Assembly: GCF_037991315.1 (NCBI RefSeq)
Contig: NZ_CP150300.1
Coordinates: forward strand, 4,278,001 to 4,342,000
From: Paenibacillus sp. FSL H8-0079
Lineage (GTDB): Bacteria; Bacillota; Bacilli; Paenibacillales; Paenibacillaceae
DNA length: 64,000 bases
Direction of reading: 5' to 3'
In this document: piece after piece, positions 18,091 to 28,825 of the stretch
Position numbering within the stretch: position 1 is the first letter of the stretch
How the letters are laid out: each line of letters starts with the position of its first letter
Program-made: the position numbers and the translations under genes
Notes under the pieces: model-generated
Seen by the model: only the letters and a program-made list of their open reading frames with translations
The model's database searches: none
Told to the model about the DNA's origin: nothing

Positions 18091-18801
18091 TTAAATAATC
18101 ATCCAGTCTGGTGTAATCTGCTGCAACCATATGGTAATCTTCGTCATCTGATCTGTAAAGAGCAATATGCCAAGGAACAGCATTAATGCTCCCCCAATTT
18201 TCATCATGACATTGGAATAACGTAAGATCCAGCGTGTCGAACCGATGAAAAACGCCAAAATGAAGAACGGTATGGCAAACCCTGCGGTATAACCTGTAAT
18301 CAGCGCCAGCCAGGTCGTGGGCTCACTCGCAGCCATCGCAATAATCGCTGTTAGAATGGGGCCAATACAGGGGGACCAGCCTGCCGAGAAACCTATGCCA
18401 AATATAAATGAACCCAGATATCCTGCCGGTTTCCATTTCATATCCAGCTTGCGTTCCTTCATCAAAAACTGAGGTTTGAATACACCAAGTAAAAATAATC
18501 CCATAAGCATAATTAAAATCGCAGACAATTGACGAATCAGAGCACGGTTATCATTGAAAAACTGGCCAAACAGTCCGGCACCCAGGCCAAGCGAATAAAA
18601 TACAGCCGAGAAGCCTAAAATAAACGCCAGTGTGTGCGTCATCGTCTTAAAGCGGACTTCTCTCTGATTGCGGTCATCCTTCAATTGTTGCACCGTCATA
18701 CCTGTGATATAGGAAAGGTATGATGGATACAGCGGAAGACAACATGGTGATATAAATGAGACCAAACCTGCTACAAAAGCCATCCATACATTAACATCAG
18801 G
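18091..18801 (-). CDS. ccdA: Cytochrome c biogenesis/thiol-disulfide membrane protein CcdA
   Basis: Six-helix DsbD-type electron conduit moving reducing equivalents from cytosolic thioredoxin across the membrane. The redox cysteines are visible in SFISPCCLPLYPSYLSY (helix 1) and SAGWSPCIGPIL (helix 4). Start at 18801 (MPDVNVWMAFVAG) gives 236 residues, the family size. No partner such as ResA is adjacent. It follows znuB by 52 bases and may be read through from the zinc operon. Confidence 0.93.
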   Translation of the reverse strand, partial: PDVNVWMAFVAGLVSFISPCCLPLYPSYLSYITGMTVQQLKDDRNQREVRFKTMTHTLAFILGFSAVFYSLGLGAGLFGQFFNDNRALIRQLSAILIMLMGLFLLGVFKPQFLMKERKLDMKWKPAGYLGSFIFGIGFSAGWSPCIGPILTAIIAMAASEPTTWLALITGYTAGFAIPFFILAFFIGSTRWILRYSNVMMKIGGALMLFLGILLFTDQMTKITIWLQQITPDWMII

Positions 18802-18853
18802 CATGAAGCGGATGTCTCCCTTCCCCGGGCTCACGTGCTTACTCGTTCAGTCG

Positions 18854-19666
18854 TCAGGCTCGGAACCCTTTTTTTCCAATCATCGTCAGAATCAGCATCA
18901 TGATCAGCAATAATACGATCGTTGCTCCAGGTGCGAGGTTCCAGATACCTGCTACGACCAGTCCAAGGACTACGGCAATTTCGCCTATAACCACGGACAG
19001 AATAATGGCAGATTTGAAACTTCGGGCCATCAACAGGCTGACCGCTACCGGAATGGTCAATAACGCTGACACCAGAAGCGCACCGACAATCTTGATCGCT
19101 GTGCTAATGACGAGTGCCGTCATCACAGTAATTAACATGTTCAGAATTCTCACAGGCAACCCTGTAACCGCTGCCGCATCTTCCTCAAAGCTGAGCAGGA
19201 AAAATTCCTTATGTAACAACGCCACTACGATGACCACGATCAGTGTAACCACACCTACCAGCTTCAGATCTGTAGCGTCTAATGTATATATACTGCCGAA
19301 CAAGTAACTCATGACATCTGCATTGTATCCTTTGCCCAGCGTGAAGAACAATGAAGCCAGCGCCACGCCTCCGGACATGATAATGGCAATCGATAATTCG
19401 GCGTAAGTCTTGTACGCTTTGCGCAGCTTCTCAATCGCAAATGATGCAAGCACGGCAAATATCAAACCTACCGCAATGGGATACACTTCAATCAGGAATC
19501 CGAGTGCAACGCCGGCGATGGTCACATGAGACAAGGTGTCTCCGATCATGGATAACCGCCGTAACACCAGGAACAGTCCGATCAGCGGAGCGGTGATGCC
19601 AATTAACAATCCACCCGCCAGTGCACGCTGAAAAAAATCACTCATTAATATTTCCAAAACAAACAC
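18854..19666 (-). CDS. znuB: Zinc ABC transporter, permease
   Basis: ABC-3 family permease with about eight to nine membrane helices. The family segments LIGLFLVLRRLSMIGDTLSH and LLTIPVAVSLLMARSF are present. Length 270 is typical. It follows the ATPase gene by 43 bases, and the linked His-rich binding protein points to zinc rather than manganese. Also called AdcB in some Firmicutes. Confidence 0.92.
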   Translation of the reverse strand: MFVLEILMSDFFQRALAGGLLIGITAPLIGLFLVLRRLSMIGDTLSHVTIAGVALGFLIEVYPIAVGLIFAVLASFAIEKLRKAYKTYAELSIAIIMSGGVALASLFFTLGKGYNADVMSYLFGSIYTLDATDLKLVGVVTLIVVIVVALLHKEFFLLSFEEDAAAVTGLPVRILNMLITVMTALVISTAIKIVGALLVSALLTIPVAVSLLMARSFKSAIILSVVIGEIAVVLGLVVAGIWNLAPGATIVLLLIMMLILTMIGKKGFRA

Positions 19667-19709
19667 GACTCCTTCGGCCTTACTCTAATCTAATGGGCCA
19701 TAAACACGG

Positions 19710-20468
19710 CTAGCGTACCTGTGCAGTAGTATGTTGCAGGTTGGTTTCAGCACAATCCTGTACCTCATGCGAATGACGGACATGGAAATTAATTTTGCCA
19801 TTCGTTACCGCAGCTTCAGAACCCAGATAACTCTCCATCCGATCCATATCATGCGACACCATCAGAAAAGTCATGCGGTGATGTTCATGCATATGCGTAA
19901 TCAGTTCAAAGAAACTGGCCTGTGATTCAGCATCAATACCTACCGTTGGTTCATCCAAAATCAGCAGATCCGGGTGATTGATAAGCGCTCGTGCCAAAAA
20001 TACACGCTGCTGCTGCCCGCCGGACAACTGCCCAATACGTTTGTTCGCCAGATCCTCAATTCGCATGACTTGCATGGCATCCGTACACTGCTGCTGACAT
20101 TTGCGAGACATACGACGGAACATGTTTTTGTTATTGTACAAGCCGGACATGACCACTTCACGGACCGTCGCAGGAAATAACGGGTTAAATGCATTTTTTT
20201 GTGGCACATACCCGACCCGGTCCCAGTCCTTGAACTTGCGGATCGATTGTCCGAATAGTTTAATATCTCCTTGCGCAGGAGGCAATAATCCTACCAGCAT
20301 GCGCAGTAGTGTCGTTTTACCTGCCCCATTGGAACCGATAATCCCGACAAAGTCCCGTTCTTGGGCCATAAAATCGAGATTCTCAATCACTCGCTGGTCC
20401 CCATAGGAAAATGATAGTTTCTCGATCTCTATTATTGGATCATGACATAGTGGCATGATTTGCTGCAT
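19710..20468 (-). CDS. znuC: Zinc ABC transporter, ATP-binding protein
   Basis: ABC ATPase with Walker A GSNGAGKTT, Q-loop YVPQKNAFNP, signature LSGGQQQRV, Walker B LLILDEP and switch His in MVSHDMDRM. The ATG at 20468 (MQQIMPLCHDP) is chosen because AAGGGCGG precedes it. This start gives 252 residues with an about 15-residue His-containing C-terminal tail. It is separated from znuA by about 100 bases holding a strong hairpin (20512-20545). Confidence 0.93.
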   Translation of the reverse strand: MQQIMPLCHDPIIEIEKLSFSYGDQRVIENLDFMAQERDFVGIIGSNGAGKTTLLRMLVGLLPPAQGDIKLFGQSIRKFKDWDRVGYVPQKNAFNPLFPATVREVVMSGLYNNKNMFRRMSRKCQQQCTDAMQVMRIEDLANKRIGQLSGGQQQRVFLARALINHPDLLILDEPTVGIDAESQASFFELITHMHEHHRMTFLMVSHDMDRMESYLGSEAAVTNGKINFHVRHSHEVQDCAETNLQHTTAQVR

Positions 20469-20511
20469 GGCAAAGCCGCCCTTCATTATATATAAGAATC
20501 CCATAGCGTCC

Positions 20512-20545
20512 TAAGAGCCTTCACCGCGAACGGTAAAGACTCTTA
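20512..20545 (-). other. Strong intercistronic hairpin between znuA and znuC
   Basis: TAAGAG-CTT-ACCG pairs with CGGT-AAG-CTCTTA with two single mismatches. No T-tract follows on the minus strand, so it is more likely a transcript-stabilising or partial-termination structure than a full terminator. This would allow more binding protein than transporter. Confidence 0.6.
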
Positions 20546-20567
20546 GTTCTGAATCCTTCATTCTATC

Positions 20568-21626
20568 TTATTTTAATGCGATCAGCAGATTTTGCAAATT
20601 TTTCTCCATCAGGGTGAAATAATCGTCCCCGTTTGTTGCCTGCTCTTTGGTCAACCCCTCAACCGGATTAAGGACCATGGTTTCCACGCCTGCTTCGCTT
20701 GCCAGTGTTTTCGCCAACTTGTCAGATACCAGCTCTTCGAAGAAAATGTATTTAATGCCTTCATCTTTAACGAGTTTCGCAAGCTTCACGATATCCTGTC
20801 CTGTCGGTTCAGCATCCGGGGAAAGTCCCATAATGGCATGCTGGCTTAATCCATAATCACGTGCAAGGTAGCCGAACGCTTGGTGCGAAACAACAATTTC
20901 CTTGTTCGGCACTGTAGCCAATTCATCTGTAAAACGCTGATCCAGCGTCTCAAGCTTCATACGAAGCTCTTCATAACGTTGTTCATAACCTGCTTTGTGA
21001 TCAGGATCTGCCTCGACCAGACTATTTTTGATGTTTTCAGCCATGATCATGGCCGATTTAGGACTAACCCACGTATGTGGATCAATATGATGATCAGCAA
21101 CATCTTCACTGGTAGCCTCATCTGTGTGTTCATCTGCATGCTCGTCTTCATGCTCTTCGCCGTGACCATGCCCATCATCACCCTCAGCGGTTAACAGCTT
21201 AACGCCTTCGCTGACGGCAACCGACTTCACCTGTGTATCACTGTTCAGCGACTTCAGGAAATTCGGTACCCATCCTTCCAGTCCAGCTCCATTATAGAAA
21301 AACAGCTGTGCCTTGGACGTATTAACAATATCCTGACTCTTCGGAGTCCAGTCATGTGGCTCTACTCCCGTTGGCAGCAGGTTAATGACATTGGCATCTT
21401 CACCACCGATTGCAGTCGTAAAAGCATATACAGGATAAAATGTCGTCACAACATTTACTTTGCCTTCCACCATCTTGGCACTATTGGAACTATCCTGCCC
21501 ACACGCAGACAATACCAGCAAACTGAGAATAAGCAGACCCGTCCACAGCAACTTCTTGTTGCCTCTTTTGCTCATCTTGCCTATCAGGTTAGCCTGAACT
21601 TGATGTTGCTCTTTATAAAATATCAT
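20568..21626 (-). CDS. znuA: Zinc ABC transporter, substrate-binding lipoprotein
   Basis: Cluster A-I metal-binding lipoprotein. The signal region ends at a lipobox (LLVLSACGQ). A His/Asp/Glu-rich loop of about 30 residues (GHGHGEEHEDEHADEHTDE) is typical of zinc chaperoning. Metal-ligand segments are GVEPHDWTP, HHIDPHTWVSP and VSHQAFGYLARDYGL. Start at 21626 is set by GGAG 9 bases upstream; this places about 18 residues before MSKRGNKK, an unusually long n-region, and MSKRGNKK at 21575 is an alternative. Promoter and Zur-box candidate lie just upstream. Confidence 0.93.
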   Translation of the reverse strand: MIFYKEQHQVQANLIGKMSKRGNKKLLWTGLLILSLLVLSACGQDSSNSAKMVEGKVNVVTTFYPVYAFTTAIGGEDANVINLLPTGVEPHDWTPKSQDIVNTSKAQLFFYNGAGLEGWVPNFLKSLNSDTQVKSVAVSEGVKLLTAEGDDGHGHGEEHEDEHADEHTDEATSEDVADHHIDPHTWVSPKSAMIMAENIKNSLVEADPDHKAGYEQRYEELRMKLETLDQRFTDELATVPNKEIVVSHQAFGYLARDYGLSQHAIMGLSPDAEPTGQDIVKLAKLVKDEGIKYIFFEELVSDKLAKTLASEAGVETMVLNPVEGLTKEQATNGDDYFTLMEKNLQNLLIALK

Positions 21627-21648
21627 TATCATTCACTCCGCATCTCTT

Positions 21649-21699
21649 AATCGTAAACATTACTGAAAGAATTATAGGTAACCTGAACCTACTTGTCAA
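21649..21699 (-). promoter_or_regulatory. znuA promoter with candidate Zur operator
   Basis: On the minus strand TTGACA (21694-21699) and TATAAT (21671-21676) are separated by exactly 17 bases, a full consensus sigma-A promoter. Immediately downstream, AATCGTAAACATTACTGA (plus strand, 21649-21666) resembles the Bacillus Zur box: the left half is exact and the right half has one change. Repression by occupying the transcription start is the inferred mechanism. Confidence 0.75.
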
Positions 21700-21789
21700 G
21701 CTATCTCGTCCTATTCATTCTTTCCTGAAGTACGGAGTTCATAACAGTATATGGTTGTTCTCTTCCCTTCAGATGAGAATTCTTCCAAC

Positions 21790-21823
21790 AAAAAAAGGGG
21801 CCCGAATTAGATCGGACCACCTT
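21790..21823 (-). terminator. Rho-independent terminator of metG
   Basis: GGTGGTCCG and CGGGCCCC pair around ATCTAATT; on the minus strand a run of seven T follows. It lies about 33 bases beyond the metG stop. Confidence 0.82.
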
Positions 21824-21854
21824 GTGTCATAATTATGACAGTATTTATATATTC

Positions 21855-23927
<2,073 letters not shown>

Positions 23928-23949
23928 TCAAAAACAACTAAAAAAGAAC

Positions 23950-24278
23950 ACAAAAAACTCCCGCCCCTATGGGACGAGAGTTGCTCTCACGTGTTACCAC
24001 CCAAATTCCCCATGTTTTTCGCAAAACACAGGCTCTGTCGGTCCTTCGACCGCCCATTAACGCTGGATCACGCCTCAGCCTTACGACAGCAGCTCTGAAA
24101 TCACTGTCTGCACGCTCGAAAGAGGTTCCTCCAGGACCATGTTCCATCCTCCTCCCAGACCGGTTCTCAGCTCATCCGGCTCTCTGCACTGGGGGTGTGT
24201 CTGTACTTATCCCTTCACTGGAAAATCATATAGAAGTTGTTCAAAAAGTAAAACTAGACTTTTTGAACTTGCACATAT
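23950..24278 (-). promoter_or_regulatory. T-box riboswitch (tRNA-Met-sensing leader of metG)
   Basis: The minus strand carries the T-box sequence GGGTGGTAACACG (plus 23990-24002) followed by a terminator hairpin (23956-23982) and a T-run. This is the standard antiterminator/terminator arrangement just upstream of an aminoacyl-tRNA synthetase. An AGAGAGCCGG block (AG-box side of stem I) is visible upstream. The likely specifier is ATG in GGAACATGGTCC (plus 24138-24140), preceded by the usual purines and matching the methionine gene downstream. Stem I base may pair TTTTCCAG with CTGGAGGAA. Uncharged tRNA-Met would permit read-through. Confidence 0.88.
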
Positions 24279-24314
24279 AGGAAAAATATACTGAAATGCG
24301 GGCCCCTTTGTCAA
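24239..24314 (-). promoter_or_regulatory. metG promoter and leader-proximal hairpin
   Basis: TTGACA (plus 24309-24314) and TATATT (24285-24290) on the minus strand are 18 bases apart. Downstream, GTTCAAAAAGT (24239-24249) and ACTTTTTGAAC pair perfectly as an 11-bp hairpin at the very start of the transcript, outside the recognisable T-box domains. Confidence 0.7.
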
Positions 24315-24382
24315 GTGGACAGCATACTCAAGTTCAATCCTGGCCTGTTTCCAGGCCACCCGAATGCTTTCGGCTAATATCG

Positions 24383-24634
24383 TTACTCTGATACCATCAT
24401 GGACTTCTCCGCCTTAGGTGGTACCAGATCTACACCGCCTGGATGAAACGGGTGACATTTGGCAATGCGTTTCGCTGTTAGCAACGAGCCTTTGAGCGCG
24501 CCGTGCACTTCTATCGCCTCCATCGCGTAAGCCGAACAGCTTGGATAGAATCGACATGTTGGCGGCGTCAATGGAGAGATATAGTTGCGGTACACCCGAA
24601 TGGGTGCCTGAGCTATTCTACGCGATAACTTCAT
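24383..24634 (-). CDS. yidD: Membrane protein insertion efficiency factor YidD
   Basis: A 83-residue protein with the YidD core [20 protein letters not shown] and [14 protein letters not shown]. YidD is associated with the inner face of the membrane and helps YidC-dependent insertion. In many genomes it sits near rnpA-yidC; here it follows zur by 2 bases and is probably co-transcribed with it. Confidence 0.94.
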   Translation of the reverse strand: MKLSRRIAQAPIRVYRNYISPLTPPTCRFYPSCSAYAMEAIEVHGALKGSLLTAKRIAKCHPFHPGGVDLVPPKAEKSMMVSE

Positions 24635-24636
24635 GG

Positions 24637-25101
24637 TCAGTGCTTCCCATGAGCGTGTTGATGTCCAGACGCCGCTTTGGCCGGCGCATGCTCAGCACAA
24701 TCCTTGCAATATCCAAATACCTCGAACTTGTGATCCACAACCTGAAATTGCTCAGGCGCATCCGCAAGCTGCATCGGGCAAAAAACAATAGGATATGTCT
24801 TCTGACACTTCAGACAGATCATATGATGGTGATGATGATCTTCACTACAGTGTGCTCTGAATTTAACGCCATCTTCAAAGATGACCTGTTCCAGTACACC
24901 CAGTTCCTGCATCACACGCAAATTCCGATATACCGTGTCAAAACTCAGTCCGCTATAAGTCTTACCCATATATTCATAGACGTCCTTGGGTGTAAGATAC
25001 CCGGGCGACTCGGCAAATAACCGGGCCAATGTTTTCCGCTGATCGGTAATGCGGAGCCCCTGTGAGGACATGGTCGAAATAATCTGTTCTGTCGACAGCA
25101 T
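24637..25101 (-). CDS. zur: Fur-family zinc uptake regulator Zur
   Basis: Winged-helix DNA-binding domain (about residues 1-85; [20 protein letters not shown]) and a metal-sensing dimerisation domain. Metal ligands are apparent in [19 protein letters not shown] and in the second CXXC (GYCKDC), the structural zinc site of the family. The KFRAHC-HHHHH context and neighbouring znu genes favour Zur over Fur or PerR. The tail is His-rich ([10 protein letters not shown]), unusual for the family. An AATCGTAATT half-site (plus 25211-25220) upstream hints at autoregulation but is not a full box. Confidence 0.88.
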   Translation of the reverse strand: MLSTEQIISTMSSQGLRITDQRKTLARLFAESPGYLTPKDVYEYMGKTYSGLSFDTVYRNLRVMQELGVLEQVIFEDGVKFRAHCSEDHHHHHMICLKCQKTYPIVFCPMQLADAPEQFQVVDHKFEVFGYCKDCAEHAPAKAASGHQHAHGKH

Positions 25102-25265
25102 GATCTAAAGCACCTCCTGTCATACGAGCATTTTGCATCATTCATAGAGCGACAGTTTATTCCGCAAAAACGAAAATTTTGCTTTCTTGTATACCTCTAA
25201 TAATGCATCAAATTACGATTAGAGTCAACGAAGCTACCGGGTTCTCCCATTCCAACAACATTTAA

Positions 25266-25338
25266 AAAGGACTCCACACATGCAATGCCATTACGTTTAG
25301 CCTTAAGCTAATGACATTGCATGGACACGGAGTCCTTT
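25266..25338 (-). terminator. Terminator of the stalk/PKD surface protein gene
   Basis: Two-tier hairpin: AAAGGACTCC with GGAGTCCTTT outside, and ATGCAATG-CATTA with TAATG-CATTGCAT inside. A T-run (CCTTTTTAAA) follows on the minus strand. The rest of the 25102-25438 gap shows only the zur promoter region. Confidence 0.85.
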
Positions 25339-25438
25339 CTTGACGGTTCAGATCATTAATCGTTCGGGCGACTTTTGGGGTGAACGGGTATATATGATAT
25401 AAGCTTTCACTCCAAACCGTCCGTGCATGTTCATGATA

Positions 25439-27691
25439 TTACTTTTCAGCTGGTAGCGGCGTAAATAGCAGGTTGACAGGCAGGTTACTTCCTGGTGCCG
25501 CCGAGAAGAGGATGGTTACACTCTCACCGTACGAACCTGTGCGATACATCACGCTTTGCTCATTAGGCGCAGTTACAGATTTACCTGTAGAAATCTGAAC
25601 GACCTGTCCATTCACAAGTGCCACACCTGAGTATCTTCCCCCACGAGGGTTGAAAGAAATCAACGTGCGCGGAGCAACGTTATTCAATGTAATTTTGTAC
25701 AATACACCGAAGTTACCTGCGTTGGACGCTTCCGTGTACGCCATAGGGTCCGTTCCTACAAGGTTTGGATCACTAGCATTATCTCCAAGCGGAAGACGTA
25801 CAGGCTTCGATCCCACTTCTTGATCGTACGTAATAATCCGTGTTGCATTTGGATACGTTCCACGGTTGTGAACCCCATCACGATCGAGAACCGGCAGGCT
25901 CGACAACACTTCCATCGGGACCTTGTTCTCTTCGATCATGATAATGTTGTAATCCAATTCATAATCACTGAATACATCCGAATACAAGGAGATAACTTGT
26001 CCCTGTTTCATCGGAAGAACGCTCAGATCATTGAGAATCAGTTTGCTTTCTCCTGGCTGGATGTACACTTTCTTTTGTCCCGTGCCATTCTGCATGGACT
26101 GGAACCAACGGTCAATCGACAACTTTCCAGCTACCGTTGCAAAAGGAGACGGTCCCGCAAAGCCCATGTTTTGCTGCTCAATGGACGCCGTGTAAGCATT
26201 GTTGTTCGTCGCTACAACGTACATTTTCACGTTTTTGCCCGTGTTGTTCACATGGTGAATCATGAAACGCGTCTGTCCGAAAGAAGATTCCTTGTATACA
26301 ATGCCTTCCGTATTCACGGTTTCCGGGCTGTTACTACGGATCAGAAGACTTGGTTCATCATAATATGTGAAAGGAACTTTCTCCAATGCCGGTACGCCGC
26401 CACCGTCGAAGGTAAATTTCTCACCTACTGGTGTGAACAATTGATTGAAGTCGGTCAGACTGTATAACGTTTCGCCCGTAATATTGATCATCTTGGTGTA
26501 GCTGTCGCTAGCGCCATGTTTATCGGTAACTGTAATCGTTACGGTCTTCGGTCCTGGAACAAAGAATGCCAGTGCATTGTTATCCCATTCTGTTTTTACA
26601 ATCGCATTCTCATCATCTGTGCTTTGATCAATATAAGTGATTTTCTCACCCATTTTGTATTCTTCTTTATCTGTCGTAAACATCGCGACAGGTGGCAGAT
26701 TCGGTCTTTCAACCTTAATCGTAACCGAATACGGATCACTCCACTGACCACTTGAATCCTGGACCGCATAGGTTACTGTGTATACACCTGGTTGGTCAAA
26801 TGAATCCTGACGGCCAGTCCAACGCTCATCAACAATGCTGAGTCCCTTGGGTGAACTGGATCTGGTTGTATAGGTTACCTGGTCTCCAGCAAAAACCTCT
26901 TTTTGTACGGTGAAGCTGGCTACCGGTTTGGTACTCAGCTTCAATACAACCGTTTTCGCAGGCTGGTTTACATTATATGTGATGTTCAGGGCCTGCGTAA
27001 TCGACGTCAGTGGCACCATGAACGTATTCTTTTGTTGATAAGCAGGGCCCTTCATCGATCTGGATACGCCATTAACGGTATAAATTGTGCTGTTTGTTTT
27101 GAAACGCAGCTCATCTTCACCACTAATAATGATCGTTTCTTTAGTTGTGTTATCATATTTGACATCATAGCCAACCCGATCAACGAGAGCACGGATCGCT
27201 ACATAGGATACACCATTTTTAACAGCCATCGGCTGTCCAGCAAGATACGTCTTGCCATCCTGCATCATTTTATTACTGTTCATATAAAGAGTGAGGTCTC
27301 CAACCCCGCCTCCAGCGACAGATGAATTCCCTGTAGACGGCTGCTCCACTTCTACTGGTGCAGGTGCTGGTGTTTCCTCTGCTATACCTTCTTCGTCCGT
27401 CTGTTCCGTTACCGGATCAACTGGAGTAACGTCTGTTCCTGTAGGAACATTGGTTTCGGGATTCACTTCTTCAGTTGTTTCATTATTTGATGTTGGAGTG
27501 TCTGTTCCGGATTTCACTTCGGATTCCGCGATGGTTTGTTCTTTCTTCACAACCTCCACGGATTTAACTTTGGCTGTATTCACTGGTGTAGTATCGCTCT
27601 GATCAGCTGATTGTGCATTCGCAGGAATCACTGCAAACGCCTGAAAAACAGCAAAAGCGGTAAGTATGGACAATTTCTTCTTAAAATTCAT
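25439..27691 (-). CDS. Secreted surface protein: stalk domains, PKD-like repeats and an unknown C-terminal domain
   Basis: A signal peptide (about residues 1-27, ending IPANAQS) is followed by a Thr/Glu/Pro-rich linker to about residue 125. A copper-amine-oxidase-N-type stalk region spans about 130-250 (TYLAGQPMAVKNGVSYVAIR; FMVPLTSITQALNITYNV). Two PKD/Ig-like units follow at about 253-405. The last about 345 residues, starting SLTDFNQLFTPVGEKFTFDG, look like a beta-rich domain that I do not recognise by name. It probably anchors to the wall and presents the C-terminal domain outside. There is no sortase motif and no catalytic signature that I can see. Confidence 0.8.
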   Translation of the reverse strand: MNFKKKLSILTAFAVFQAFAVIPANAQSADQSDTTPVNTAKVKSVEVVKKEQTIAESEVKSGTDTPTSNNETTEEVNPETNVPTGTDVTPVDPVTEQTDEEGIAEETPAPAPVEVEQPSTGNSSVAGGGVGDLTLYMNSNKMMQDGKTYLAGQPMAVKNGVSYVAIRALVDRVGYDVKYDNTTKETIIISGEDELRFKTNSTIYTVNGVSRSMKGPAYQQKNTFMVPLTSITQALNITYNVNQPAKTVVLKLSTKPVASFTVQKEVFAGDQVTYTTRSSSPKGLSIVDERWTGRQDSFDQPGVYTVTYAVQDSSGQWSDPYSVTIKVERPNLPPVAMFTTDKEEYKMGEKITYIDQSTDDENAIVKTEWDNNALAFFVPGPKTVTITVTDKHGASDSYTKMINITGETLYSLTDFNQLFTPVGEKFTFDGGGVPALEKVPFTYYDEPSLLIRSNSPETVNTEGIVYKESSFGQTRFMIHHVNNTGKNVKMYVVATNNNAYTASIEQQNMGFAGPSPFATVAGKLSIDRWFQSMQNGTGQKKVYIQPGESKLILNDLSVLPMKQGQVISLYSDVFSDYELDYNIIMIEENKVPMEVLSSLPVLDRDGVHNRGTYPNATRIITYDQEVGSKPVRLPLGDNASDPNLVGTDPMAYTEASNAGNFGVLYKITLNNVAPRTLISFNPRGGRYSGVALVNGQVVQISTGKSVTAPNEQSVMYRTGSYGESVTILFSAAPGSNLPVNLLFTPLPAEK

Positions 27692-27908
27692 TCTTTGTCT
27701 TTGGCTCCTTCTGCTCCCATTTTATAAATATCCCCCTCAAAAAGTCATATTATTAGACGCTTGGGACCGGGAAAAGTTGCTAAAAAGTTAAGAGGAGAAT
27801 TGTAAACTTTTAATAGAAGGAAAATACTATGATAATAGTTATCTATCAATGTTTATATGTGTCATTCGTACAAAAACATCCTCTACACGAAAAAAATGCT
27901 TCAAATAT

Positions 27909-27948
27909 AAAAGCAGCCCTTGCGAAACAAGTTCGCAAAGACTGCTTG
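27909..27948 (-). terminator. Rho-independent terminator of pflA
   Basis: AAGCAG-CCTTGCGAA pairs with TTCGCAAAG-CTGCTT around ACAAG. TTTTATATTTG follows on the minus strand. Confidence 0.8.
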
Positions 27949-27983
27949 GTTGGTATTTTTTAGGTTGCTATATAAAGGTTAGA

Positions 27984-28736
27984 TCACTTACCGGAACAAG
28001 CCATACCAGCCGTTTCCTGGCGACCTTGTTCGATCAGGCGATACGCCCGCTCCACTTCTTCTTCACTTGGTGAAGGAACACCATCCAGTGGATACACTTT
28101 GCCAAGCGCTTCCCATTTGTAGATCCCCATCTGATGGTATGGAAGAATTTCGAACTTCTCGACGCCATTTAATGTTCCAATAAACCGTCCGAGGTTAAGC
28201 AGATCCTCTTCCTCGTTATGAATACCAGGCACATACACGTGGCGTATCCACATTTTCCGGCCTTGCTCTGAGAGCCACTTGGCCGTTTTCAACGTTCTCT
28301 CGTTGGATTTGCCTGTCAGCTTGATATGTTTCTCATCATCAATATGCTTGAGGTCCAGCAGAACCAGGTCTGTGTGATCCAGCAGATCTTGAATCCGATC
28401 CGGTTCGTTAAACCCGTTGCTATCCAGTGTCGTATGCAAGCCCCAGCGGCGCTTCACTTCCTTGAAGATCTCGGCTACAAAATGAGCCTGTAACGTTGGT
28501 TCTCCCCCAGATATCGTGAGTCCGCCTCCGGAGCTGCGGTAGTAAGACAGGTAAGGCTCAATTTCAGCCAGTACCTCCTCAAGCGTCATTTCTTTTCCGC
28601 CATCTAGTGCCCATGTATCAGGATTGTGGCAATATTGACACTTGAGTAGACATCCTTGCATAAAAAGCACGAAGCGGATGCCTGGGCCGTCAACCGTCCC
28701 GAAAGTTTCGAGTGAATGAATATGTCCTTTAACCAT
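27984..28736 (-). CDS. pflA: Pyruvate formate-lyase activating enzyme
   Basis: Radical SAM activase that installs the glycyl radical on PflB under anaerobic conditions. Cluster motif CLLKCQYC with the following HNPDTW is diagnostic, and SGGGLTISGGEPTLQ is the SAM-binding GGE region. The ATG at 28736 (MVKGHIHSLETFGTVDGPG) follows AGGAAGAGG; upstream in-frame starts are poorer. The 250-residue length matches the family. It is 89 bases downstream of pflB in the same direction. Confidence 0.96.
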   Translation of the reverse strand: MVKGHIHSLETFGTVDGPGIRFVLFMQGCLLKCQYCHNPDTWALDGGKEMTLEEVLAEIEPYLSYYRSSGGGLTISGGEPTLQAHFVAEIFKEVKRRWGLHTTLDSNGFNEPDRIQDLLDHTDLVLLDLKHIDDEKHIKLTGKSNERTLKTAKWLSEQGRKMWIRHVYVPGIHNEEEDLLNLGRFIGTLNGVEKFEILPYHQMGIYKWEALGKVYPLDGVPSPSEEEVERAYRLIEQGRQETAGMACSGK

Positions 28737-28825
28737 GCTGCCTCTTCCTTTCTGTATCCGCATCCGCTGTGCGTTTAATATGATTTGGAATGCCTTGTTC
28801 TAGCGGTCTTCTACTTGCAAATTAC

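Noticed and set aside
23969..24280. 103-codon plus-strand frame
   Set aside because: It lies entirely antisense to the metG T-box leader, which explains the sequence.
25211..25220. Zur box in front of zur
   Set aside because: Only one half-site AATCGTAATT; the other half does not match the consensus.
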